DNA of 15,469 nucleotides from Caryophanales bacterium UBA3620 (GTDB taxonomy: Bacteria; Bacillota_I; Bacilli_A; RF39; UBA660): assembly GCA_002375205.1 (NCBI GenBank), contig DFLL01000043.1, positions 21,097-36,565 of the forward strand. Reading direction: 5' to 3'. Shown here piece after piece: positions 1 to 5,544 of the stretch. The notes beneath the pieces are model-generated. The model saw nothing but the letters and a program-made list of their open reading frames with translations. It was not told where the DNA came from and made no database searches. Both the position numbers and the translations under genes were made by a program. Every line of letters starts with the position of its first letter. Within the stretch, counting starts at the first letter, position 1.

Positions 1-22
1 TTTAGATACGTTTTTAGATACG
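1..22. repeat. Paired 12-bp direct repeat A (TTTAGATACG)
   Basis: TTTAGATACG occurs at 1-10 and again at 13-22, a period of 12. The same kind of pair, with G/C variation, recurs at 254-277, 285-306 (reverse), 1141-1165 and 1237-1261, and I see no clear copy elsewhere in the window. Closely spaced direct pairs of about 11 bp resemble arm-type binding sites of tyrosine integrases, but no integrase lies in the window, so that role is inferred. Confidence 0.6.
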
Positions 23-68
23 CTTAAACTGCAATGTTAGAAAAATAGACATAACTTTATTACAATTT

Positions 69-197
69 ATGAGTAAACTATTCAACTTTTTGAGTAATAA
101 AGCCCACTTTAAAAGGAAAAAATTACACGGTAGGTTTAAATGGTCGCCATGTGGCAGTGGTAAAAAGTATAAAAACTGCTGTGGAAGAAATCAATAA
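69..197 (+). CDS. SEC-C motif mini-protein, or 3' end of a SEC-C gene
   Basis: This 42-codon frame begins at ATG 69 and ends at TAA 195-197. Residues about 26-39 read SPCGSGKKYKNCCG, a canonical zinc-binding SEC-C motif (CxC...CC) as found at the C terminus of SecA and many other bacterial proteins. The stretch before it is basic (KRKKLHGRFK). The frame is open upstream to a TAG at 15-17, and no good ribosome binding site precedes the ATG. It may therefore be a stand-alone mini-protein, or more likely the retained tail of a longer SEC-C gene. A strong terminator follows 8 bp after the stop, as expected for a true gene end. Two decayed versions of the same tail occur at 3975-4058 and 8040-8105. 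The motif is clear; translation of this ORF on its own is uncertain. Confidence 0.6.
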   Translation: MSKLFNFLSNKAHFKRKKLHGRFKWSPCGSGKKYKNCCGRNQ

Positions 198-204
198 GAC
201 TTGT

Positions 205-229
205 AAAGCCCTTAAATCAAGGGCTTTTT
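205..229 (+). terminator. Rho-independent terminator after the SEC-C ORF
   Basis: AAAGCCCTT (205-213) pairs perfectly with AAGGGCTTT (219-227) around the 5-base loop AAATC, and the 3' arm runs into a T tract. The hairpin begins 8 bp after the SEC-C stop codon. Confidence 0.9.
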
Positions 230-253
230 ATTATAACATTTACAAGATTATTT

Positions 254-306
254 TTTACATACGTTATTAAATACGTTTTAAAGAGCGTATATAAAACGTA
301 TGTGAA
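254..306. repeat. Head-to-head pairs of the 12-bp repeat (B and B')
   Basis: A forward pair, TTTACATACGTT then ATTAAATACGTT (254-277), faces a reverse-strand pair at 285-306 that reads TTCACATACGTT then TTATATACGC on the minus strand. ACATACGTT (257-265) and AACGTATGT (295-303) are exact inverted copies. The block lies in the 248-bp gap between the SEC-C terminator and the RibD-like gene. It could be a protein-binding region such as recombinase arm sites or an operator. An RNA hairpin is possible, but there is no T tract to make it a terminator. Confidence 0.65.
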
Positions 307-370
307 TTGCTTTTTGAAATTTGAAAGTCAGTATTTGCAACGATTACAGAACATATGTGCCACTGCCACT
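307..370 (-). repeat. Left copy of a degenerate inverted module flanking the RibD-like gene
   Basis: Read on the minus strand from 369 downward, this segment starts with GTGGCAGTGG (360-369), identical to 10 bases inside the SEC-C coding sequence at 151-160. It continues with TGTAAT, then TGCAAA and AATTCAC, and ends at the reverse repeat pair B'. The order TGTAAT, TGCAAA, AATTCAC, repeat pair is found on the plus strand at 1172-1261 with nearly the same spacing. The two modules therefore flank the RibD-like gene in inverted orientation. Similarity between these blocks is short and was judged by eye. Confidence 0.4.
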
Positions 371-386
371 GTGGTATGGGTAAGTA

Positions 387-414
387 TTGATTATAAATGA
401 TAATATGATATAAT
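387..414 (+). promoter_or_regulatory. Promoter for the RibD-like gene
   Basis: A TTGATT -35-like hexamer (387-392) is 16 bases from a perfect TATAAT -10 (409-414). The -10 is preceded by TGA, giving an extended -10. The start codon is about 31 bases downstream with an AAAGGA ribosome binding site at 432-437. Confidence 0.7.
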
Positions 415-445
415 GAGTGTAATATAAAATGAAAGGAATGATAGT

Positions 446-1138
446 ATGAATAGACCAATAACTACATTATTTATGTTAGAATCATTGGACGGAAAAATTA
501 GTAGTGGTAATACAGACAATTTAGATGCAGACAAAGATTTCTGTAAAATAGATGGTGTAAAAGAAGGATTACATCAATATTATGAATTAGAACAGGAAAC
601 GGATGTATTTTCTTTAAATACAGGTAGAGTAATGGCAAAAATAGGAGTTAATGATAAAAAAGAGTATCATAAAAAAATTGATGTTGTAACTTTTGTAATA
701 ATTGATAATAAACCACATTTGAATGAAAATGGAATTGATTATTTATGCCATTGGGTTGGAAAAGTTTTATTGGTTACTACAAATAAAAAACATCCAGCAT
801 ATACAATAAAAGATAATTATGAAAATTTAGATATTTTATATTATGAAACATTAGATTTAGAAAGATTATTAGAGGATTTATATAGTAAATATAATGCTGA
901 AAGATTAACTATTCAATCTGGAGGAACATTAAATGGAATGTTTGTTAGGAATAAGTTAATTGACTTTGTAAATATTGTTATAGCTCCAATAATAGTTGGA
1001 GGTAAAGATGTTCCAACTTTAGTTGATGGCGAGTCAATTACTGATGAAAGTGAATTAAATAAATTAATGCCATTAAAATTATTAGAATGCAATAAATTAG
1101 AAGATTCATATATTGAATTAAAATATAAAGTTTTATAG
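446..1138 (+). CDS. RibD C-terminal-type (dihydrofolate-reductase-fold) reductase
   Basis: The 230-residue protein matches the RibD C-terminal/DHFR-like reductase family, cytosolic NAD(P)H-dependent reductases related to the pyrimidine reductase of riboflavin synthesis. Visible family features are an N-terminal strand with SLDGKISS (about residues 13-20), GRVMAKIGVND around 60-70, and the nucleotide-binding stretch QSGGTLNGMFVRNKLID (about 157-173), followed by IAPIIVGGKDVPTLVDG. There is no deaminase domain, so this is the stand-alone form. Many such proteins are uncharacterised reductases and not riboflavin enzymes, and no rib genes are nearby. ATG 446 follows an AAAGGA site and an extended -10 promoter. 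The gene stands alone, bracketed by paired-repeat blocks at 254-306 and 1141-1261, as if it were a transferred unit. The family call is firm; the substrate is unknown. Confidence 0.85.
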   Translation: MNRPITTLFMLESLDGKISSGNTDNLDADKDFCKIDGVKEGLHQYYELEQETDVFSLNTGRVMAKIGVNDKKEYHKKIDVVTFVIIDNKPHLNENGIDYLCHWVGKVLLVTTNKKHPAYTIKDNYENLDILYYETLDLERLLEDLYSKYNAERLTIQSGGTLNGMFVRNKLIDFVNIVIAPIIVGGKDVPTLVDGESITDESELNKLMPLKLLECNKLEDSYIELKYKVL

Positions 1139-1140
1139 TA

Positions 1141-1165
1141 TTTTACATACGTTTTTACATACGTT
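1141..1165. repeat. Paired 12-bp direct repeat C (TTTTACATACG)
   Basis: TTTTACATACG at 1141-1151 is repeated exactly at 1153-1163. It starts 2 bp after the stop codon of the RibD-like gene. The half-sequence matches repeat B (TTTACATACGTT at 254). Confidence 0.65.
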
Positions 1166-1261
1166 CTGCTAGTAAATTCGAGTGAAAAGCGGTGTAATAG
1201 AATGCAAAAATATGCGAAAAATCACCAGTAATTCACTTTAGATACCTTTTAGATACCTTTT
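1166..1261 (+). repeat. Right copy of the inverted module ending in repeat pair D
   Basis: On the plus strand this gap holds, in order, TGTAAT (1193), TGCAAA (1203), AATTCAC (1230-1236) and the pair TTTAGATACC at 1237-1246 and 1248-1257 (period 11). The same order is seen on the minus strand at 285-370, left of the RibD-like gene. The pair itself is closest to repeat A at the window start (GATAC rather than CATAC). Confidence 0.45.
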
Positions 1262-1289
1262 CATAGGTGTTTTTAAAAGATAAGAAATA

Positions 1290-1298
1290 TGATATAAT
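1290..1298 (+). promoter_or_regulatory. Extended -10 promoter for the isochorismatase-like gene
   Basis: TGATATAAT is a perfect extended -10, 20 bases before ATG 1318. No convincing -35 is visible; the expected position is T-rich. AGGA at about 1306 is the ribosome binding site. Confidence 0.6.
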
Positions 1299-1317
1299 TG
1301 ATGTAGGATGTGATAAT

Positions 1318-1800
1318 ATGAAAAATTTATTACTTGTAATTGATGTACAAAAAGCATTTATTAATGAGAATACGATCCAAGTTGTTGAAAGAATACGTGA
1401 CTTAATAAATAATAATGAATATGATAATGTTATCTTTACACGCTTTATTAATTATAATGATAGTATTTGGGTTCAAAAACTGAATTATAAAGAGTGTATA
1501 ACAGATGATAGTAAAAGACTAATGATTAATACTAAAAACAATTTGGTGTTTGATAAAAACAGATATTCAGCGCTTACAAGCGAATTAAAGAAATATATTG
1601 AAGATAATAGAATAGATAATATATATTTGTGTGGTATTGATACTGAATGCTGCATATTGAAAACTGCACTTGATTTATTTGAAGATAAATATAATGTCTA
1701 TGTTCTTAAAAATTACTGTGCTTGTACTCATGGTGAATTAAGACACAATAACGCAATAGAAATTCTTAAACGAAACATTGGTGAAAAGTATGTTATATAA
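1318..1800 (+). CDS. Isochorismatase-family cysteine hydrolase
   Basis: This 160-residue cytosolic protein belongs to the isochorismatase/nicotinamidase-like cysteine hydrolases, which cleave amides or vinyl ethers. The triad can be placed as Asp9 in VIDVQKAF, Lys80 in FDKNRYSAL, and Cys112 in GIDTECCILKTA, where the Cys is in the usual nucleophile position after the G-x-x-T-[DE]-x-C pattern. The strand order and length fit the shorter members of the family. The frame is open further upstream to a GTG at 1267, but that lies upstream of the TATAAT promoter, whereas ATG 1318 has an AGGA site at the right distance, so 1318 is the chosen start. A nicotinamidase role is possible, but the metal-binding residues expected for PncA are not evident. 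The HAD gene follows after 35 bp. Confidence 0.85.
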   Translation: MKNLLLVIDVQKAFINENTIQVVERIRDLINNNEYDNVIFTRFINYNDSIWVQKLNYKECITDDSKRLMINTKNNLVFDKNRYSALTSELKKYIEDNRIDNIYLCGIDTECCILKTALDLFEDKYNVYVLKNYCACTHGELRHNNAIEILKRNIGEKYVI

Positions 1801-1835
1801 TATATAAAATATTAATAGAAATGGAGATAATTCAT

Positions 1836-2270
1836 ATGAATATAAAGATCAATAAAATAAAATTATTTGTTGATATGGATGGTGTAATAGCATCATATGA
1901 TTTTGGTAAACCTCTTGATTTTAAAACGAAAAGACCATTAACTACTAATATAGAGGTATTAAGAAAAGTTTCATCGTTAGATAATATTGAATTATTCATT
2001 TTGTCTGTGTGTAGAAAAAACTATCAAATAGATGGAAAAAATAAATGGTTAGATAAAAATGCTCCATTTTTTCAAAAAGAAAATAGGTACATATTATCTA
2101 AAGAATCAATTTCGAATATATCATCGGCTAATATGAAATTACATTTTTTGAAAAATTATGAAACTATAGATAAGATAGTTTTAGTTGATGATGACAATAA
2201 AGTATTATCAACAATTTCAAAAGAACTTGACAATATTATTTTATTGCAAGATTCTGAGTTAATCGATTAA
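1836..2270 (+). CDS. HAD-superfamily phosphatase, 5'-nucleotidase-like
   Basis: The 144-residue protein has HAD phosphatase motifs in order: motif I VDMDGVIA with nucleophile Asp13 and acid/base Asp15, motif II with Ser57 in ILSVC, a likely motif III lysine near 101 (NMKLHFLK), and motif IV VLVDDD at 116-120. The arrangement resembles the bacterial 5'(3')-nucleotidase-like HAD group, so a small phosphorylated nucleoside or similar metabolite is the likely substrate. An in-frame ATG at 1821 exists, but its GGAG (1823-1826) is better read as the ribosome binding site of ATG 1836, nine bases away. The 2H-phosphoesterase-like gene starts only 10 bp after the stop with its own AAGGAGAG site, so the two are probably co-transcribed and may act on related phosphoesters. 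Confidence 0.75.
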   Translation: MNIKINKIKLFVDMDGVIASYDFGKPLDFKTKRPLTTNIEVLRKVSSLDNIELFILSVCRKNYQIDGKNKWLDKNAPFFQKENRYILSKESISNISSANMKLHFLKNYETIDKIVLVDDDNKVLSTISKELDNIILLQDSELID

Positions 2271-2280
2271 GGAGAGAATT

Positions 2281-2751
2281 ATGTTAAGTTACGAAGGAAT
2301 ATTTTTTGAAGGAGAAACAGTAGATTTTATACATTCATTAGAAAAAAATCAATTGCCAATTATAAATGATGAAATTCATTGTACGTTTAAATATCATCCA
2401 AGTGAAAATGAGATATTTGATAATCTTGTTGGAAAAGAAATACAAGTATTATTAATAGGATATGGATATGATGGAAAAAATAGTGGCTTTGAATTGCAAC
2501 TTCCAAGTGAAATAATGCAATACTATATAAATTATGATGAGGAAAATCCTCAAAAATTAAAAGTTCCACATATTACAGCATCTTTAGCGGAAGGGGCAAA
2601 AGCTTCTAAAACAAAGAATTTGCATTTTGAGCCTTTACCTAAGCCAGTTGCTATAACAGGCAAATTTGCATACTGGATTAAAACTACTGAATGTGAATAT
2701 GTTTCGTATGATCCATATAATAATACACGACAAAGTAGAAAAATAAAATAA
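2281..2751 (+). CDS. Putative 2H-phosphoesterase-like protein
   Basis: This 156-residue protein carries two H-x-T motifs, His33-Cys-Thr35 (IHCTFKYHPSE) and His97-Ile-Thr99 (PHITASLAEG), about 64 residues apart. That is the signature and spacing of 2H phosphoesterases, which act on 2',3'-cyclic phosphates or 2'-5' linkages in RNA and nucleotides. The segment between them (VLLIGYGYDGKNSGFELQLP) fits a central strand region, and the protein ends in basic residues. Assignment is by motif only, and overall similarity to a named family was not tested. It lies 10 bp after the HAD phosphatase gene, a pairing that would suit opening a cyclic phosphate and then removing the monoester, although that is inference. 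The AAGGAGAG site before ATG 2281 supports the start. Confidence 0.55.
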   Translation: MLSYEGIFFEGETVDFIHSLEKNQLPIINDEIHCTFKYHPSENEIFDNLVGKEIQVLLIGYGYDGKNSGFELQLPSEIMQYYINYDEENPQKLKVPHITASLAEGAKASKTKNLHFEPLPKPVAITGKFAYWIKTTECEYVSYDPYNNTRQSRKIK

Positions 2752-2770
2752 TATATTGGTAAATATGATG

Positions 2771-2800
2771 TTGACAGTGTCATCCTAAGCAAAATATATT
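2771..2800 (+). promoter_or_regulatory. Promoter with palindrome over the -35
   Basis: TTGACA (2771-2776) is followed after 18 bases by TATATT (2795-2800), a plausible sigma-A promoter for the gene at 2834. The 11-bp palindrome TGACAGTGTCA (2772-2782) overlaps the -35, which is a typical place for a repressor operator. The palindrome is short and may be chance. Confidence 0.5.
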
Positions 2801-2833
2801 GATGACAAATTTATAGATAAGGAGGTAATCAAT

Positions 2834-3847
2834 TTGATAGATGAGAAATTAAATAAAATTATTGAAGAAAGATGCGAGAATAGAAATATATACCAATATA
2901 TTTTAAAATGTTTAGAATACTTTAAAGGGAGAAACATCACTTTTTATAATTATTTATGTAAATGCATTTTTGATTTATTGTCTACATATCAAAATTTTAA
3001 ATTTGTATGTGTTGATTTCAGTTATTTTTCTTCTTCTAAATGTGAATTAGCTATTTGTCAAAAAGATATTAAAGTTAGTGACTATACGACTTTTATTCAC
3101 GAAATAACTCATGCCATACATGGATTACAACACTCATACAATATACCATCTGAATATGAATTTTTAAGAAATCAACTAACATCAAATGACAATTTTATGG
3201 GATCAGTTTGTGACTTAATGAGGTACATTATACAGTCAAAAAAAGCAATAATTGAGCAAATTATGGAAAGTTGTCAATTGCCCAAAGAATCAATTGCTTT
3301 TGAAGAAATAAATAATATTCTCAAAATTGATGAGAATAAAATTAATAATGTTATAAAAAAGGATACTAATAAAATAAATAATAATGTTAAATTAATATCT
3401 AATATATATAATATATTTAAAATAATAGATAATATTACACCATCTCTTGATATTGGATCGTTGATAACAATTAACAACCAATTAAATAGACAATTTGAAT
3501 CTTTAATAGATAATATTGGATATACTACATTTGTTGGTGAAAGATTTCATGTTTTATCTTCAATGGAAGGTATGATTGATAGTATAATAGTAGGAGGTTT
3601 ATTTTCAGGATATAAAGATGCCTGTTTCTATCTAAAAGGATGGGGGCATGAAAAAGAATACTTTGAAAAAGATCCAAAAAATTCTTTTATAGAATTAATT
3701 GCTGATTATGCAGTATTAATTACATATAATGATTCTACTCTAATTGAGATGATGGAAAAAATATTAGGTAAAGAAATGAGTGAACTATTAAGAACAACAT
3801 TAAATTCAATGATTTGTAAGGAAAATTCGAATTATAAAAGAAGATAA
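2834..3847 (+). CDS. Unknown protein with HEITH zinc-metallopeptidase-like motif
   Basis: I do not recognise a family for this 337-residue protein. Residues 87-96 (FIHEITHAIH) contain the HExxH zinc-peptidase motif: His89, Glu90, His93. A candidate third ligand is Glu287 in SFIELIADYA, resembling the E-x-x-A-[DN] segment that supplies a glutamate in several HExxH families. Between them is a long, Asn- and Ile-rich, probably helical stretch (about 150-215) with many INN repeats. There is no signal peptide or clear membrane segment, so a cytosolic protein is likely. The start is a TTG at 2834, chosen because a perfect AGGAGG (2820-2825) lies 8 bases before it and no in-frame ATG is near. The gene has its own apparent promoter and is followed by a 225-bp gap. 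The N terminus MIDEKL is shared with the first HD protein, probably by chance. Confidence 0.6.
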   Translation: MIDEKLNKIIEERCENRNIYQYILKCLEYFKGRNITFYNYLCKCIFDLLSTYQNFKFVCVDFSYFSSSKCELAICQKDIKVSDYTTFIHEITHAIHGLQHSYNIPSEYEFLRNQLTSNDNFMGSVCDLMRYIIQSKKAIIEQIMESCQLPKESIAFEEINNILKIDENKINNVIKKDTNKINNNVKLISNIYNIFKIIDNITPSLDIGSLITINNQLNRQFESLIDNIGYTTFVGERFHVLSSMEGMIDSIIVGGLFSGYKDACFYLKGWGHEKEYFEKDPKNSFIELIADYAVLITYNDSTLIEMMEKILGKEMSELLRTTLNSMICKENSNYKRR

Positions 3848-3974
3848 TAATATTAAAGTAATTAGATTAAATATTAGTTTAGTATTATTCAAAACTATCG
3901 GCTAATTAAACGTCTACAACATCATCCGATGATAAATACTATATATACCAAATCTTCATTGTTAAATTAAATAA
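3848..3974. other. Intergenic stretch with no recognised feature
   Basis: These bases between the HEITH gene and the second SEC-C tail hold no ORF of note, no terminator hairpin with a T tract and no copy of the 12-bp repeat pairs. With the SEC-C remnant they make up the longest non-coding stretch inside the island apart from 198-445. Confidence 0.5.
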
Positions 3975-4058
3975 GCAAATACTAATAACGTTAATAGCAA
4001 GTATCGCTGTACATTTTGGTCTGGCAAGAAATATAAAAATTGTCATGGTATAAATTAA
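3975..4058 (+). pseudogene. Decayed SEC-C tail, second copy
   Basis: In the frame ending at TAA 4056-4058 the reading is KYRCTFWSGKKYKNCHGIN. WSGKKYKNCHG matches the second half of a SEC-C motif in its Cys-His (SecA-like) form, but the first CxC-G is replaced by CTFW. The frame is closed upstream by TAA 3972-3974 and contains no ATG, so it is not an independent gene. The Fic gene's ribosome binding site begins only 3 bp after its stop. It resembles the intact SEC-C ORF at 69-197 in the GKKYKNC part. Confidence 0.6.
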
Positions 4059-4072
4059 AAGGGGGTATGGTT

Positions 4073-4813
4073 ATGGATATTAGTATAGTTAAAAATGCTA
4101 TAATAGAACAAAGAAAAGTTAATTTACCTGGTAATTTGTATTATAAGGCAATAATTGATTTTACTTATAATAATAATCACATTGAAGGTTCTACGATTAC
4201 AAAGGATGAAACTGCTAGTATATATGATACAGGTACTATATTAACAAGTAGTGATAAGGTTATTGTATTAAAAGATGCTACTGAAACGAAAAATCATTTT
4301 ACTTTATTTAAATATATGCTTGATACTATTGATGATAGTTTAACTGAGAATATGATTAAAAAATATCACTTTATATTAAAAGACGGTACATTAACTGATG
4401 AAGAAAAAGAATGGTTTAATGTTGGAGAGTATAAAAAATTAAAAAACTATGTTGGTGATATTACTACCTCTTTACCTAATAAGGTATCTGATGATATGAA
4501 AGAGTTAATGAATTGGTATAATAGTATTACTAATAAAAAAGTAGAGGATATTATTGAATTTCATGTTAGATTTGAAAAAATACATCCATTTCAAGATGGT
4601 AATGGTAGAATTGGTAGAATGATTATGTTTAGAGAATGTTTAAATAATGATATTATGCCATTTTATATTGAAGATAGAAATAGAGATTTTTATATTAGAG
4701 GTATGAAGAAATATCAACTTGATAATGAAAAAGGTTATTTAATTGATACTTGTCTAAATAGTCAAGATAATTATACTAAATTAGTAGAATTCTTTTTAGA
4801 AGAGAATAAATAG
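4073..4813 (+). CDS. Fic-domain protein (putative AMPylator)
   Basis: The 246-residue protein carries the complete Fic active site HPFQDGNGRIGR at 171-182, with catalytic His171 and the anion-binding loop, so it should transfer a nucleotide, usually AMP, to a protein hydroxyl. Near the N terminus NNHIEGSTIT (34-43) matches the auto-inhibitory helix of class II Fic proteins, [ST]xxxE[GN], with Glu38, but Asn stands in place of the usual Ser/Thr. There is no DNA-binding domain or signal peptide, and no cognate small antitoxin is adjacent. In-frame ATGs also occur at 4040 and 4067. I place the start at 4073 because GGGGG (4061-4065) is then 7 bases away, and 4040 lies inside the SEC-C remnant. 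The last ~20 codons and the downstream promoter are repeated at 6232-6315. Confidence 0.88.
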   Translation: MDISIVKNAIIEQRKVNLPGNLYYKAIIDFTYNNNHIEGSTITKDETASIYDTGTILTSSDKVIVLKDATETKNHFTLFKYMLDTIDDSLTENMIKKYHFILKDGTLTDEEKEWFNVGEYKKLKNYVGDITTSLPNKVSDDMKELMNWYNSITNKKVEDIIEFHVRFEKIHPFQDGNGRIGRMIMFRECLNNDIMPFYIEDRNRDFYIRGMKKYQLDNEKGYLIDTCLNSQDNYTKLVEFFLEENK

Positions 4814-4836
4814 TAATAGGCTTTTTTCTTTTTTTA

Positions 4837-4845
4837 TGGTACAAT
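4837..4845 (+). promoter_or_regulatory. Extended -10 promoter for the HD pair
   Basis: TGGTACAAT follows a long T-rich tract and precedes the first HD gene by about 60 bases. The same TTTTTTTATGGTACAAT sequence recurs before the AAC(6')-like gene at 6307-6315, as part of a duplicated segment. Confidence 0.6.
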
Positions 4846-4904
4846 AATGTTAGATGGGATTTAAAATAGAAAAAAGATGAAATATTTTTATTGGAGGAGT
4901 AAAT

Positions 4905-5531
4905 ATGATAGATGAAAAATTAATGAACTATATAGAAAAAAATATTTTTCCACTTTACAATAATAATTATATTGGTGATGGAATAGAAAGAGTTAAATAT
5001 GTTATAAATCGTAGTCATAAAATAATTGAAGAAAATAATTTAAATATAAATTGGAATATCTTATATACTGCTATTAGTTATCATGATATAAGAATAAATA
5101 ATGAAGAAAAAGGACATGAATTAATTAGTGCTAAAATAATGTACAATGATGAGTTCTTGAAAACATTTTTTAATGTGAAAGAAAGACTATTAATTAAAGA
5201 AGCTATTGAAGATCAAAGAGCAAAACTAGAGTATGAGCCAAGAAATATTTATGGTAAGATTCTATCTTCAGCATCTAGAAATTCTTCAGTAGAGCAATGC
5301 TTAGAAAGATCATATAATTATGGAAAAAAGAAAAATCCTAATGCATCTGATGAAGAAATAATTGAAGGGGCATACAATGCTCTTTTAGGAAAATTTGGAA
5401 AAGGAGGAAAAGCTAATTTCTTTTTCAAAGATGAGACTTATGAACAATTTCTATGTGATATTAGAGAATTATTATATGATAAAGATAAATTTAAAGAAAT
5501 GCAAAAAAATTATATTTTAAAAATGAACTAG
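4905..5531 (+). CDS. HD-domain paralog with degenerate metal site
   Basis: This 208-residue protein aligns along its whole length with the next gene (same length, shared blocks IEKNIFP, YHDI, EPRNIYGKI, GKFGK). It is an HD-fold protein, but aligned against the paralog several metal-binding positions are changed. The helix-1 histidines become Asp25 and Arg29, His104 becomes Gln104 and Asp124 becomes Ser124. His60-Asp61 and His71 remain. It is therefore probably unable to bind the usual metal centre and may be a regulatory or structural partner of the intact protein encoded 13 bp downstream. ATG 4905 has a strong GGAGGAG site. The ORF is intact, which argues that the protein is maintained. Confidence 0.8.
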   Translation: MIDEKLMNYIEKNIFPLYNNNYIGDGIERVKYVINRSHKIIEENNLNINWNILYTAISYHDIRINNEEKGHELISAKIMYNDEFLKTFFNVKERLLIKEAIEDQRAKLEYEPRNIYGKILSSASRNSSVEQCLERSYNYGKKKNPNASDEEIIEGAYNALLGKFGKGGKANFFFKDETYEQFLCDIRELLYDKDKFKEMQKNYILKMN

Positions 5532-5544
5532 GAGGTAATAAAAC

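Noticed and set aside
267..458. Minus-strand 63-codon frame, the longest in the gap before the RibD-like gene
   Set aside because: It overlaps the RibD-like promoter and start and has no ribosome binding site. Its composition reflects the repeats and not a protein.
2834..4922. Shared N terminus MIDEKL of the HEITH protein and the first HD protein as a common leader
   Set aside because: Only about six codons match, in AT-rich sequence with a similar ribosome binding site. The similarity stops at once.
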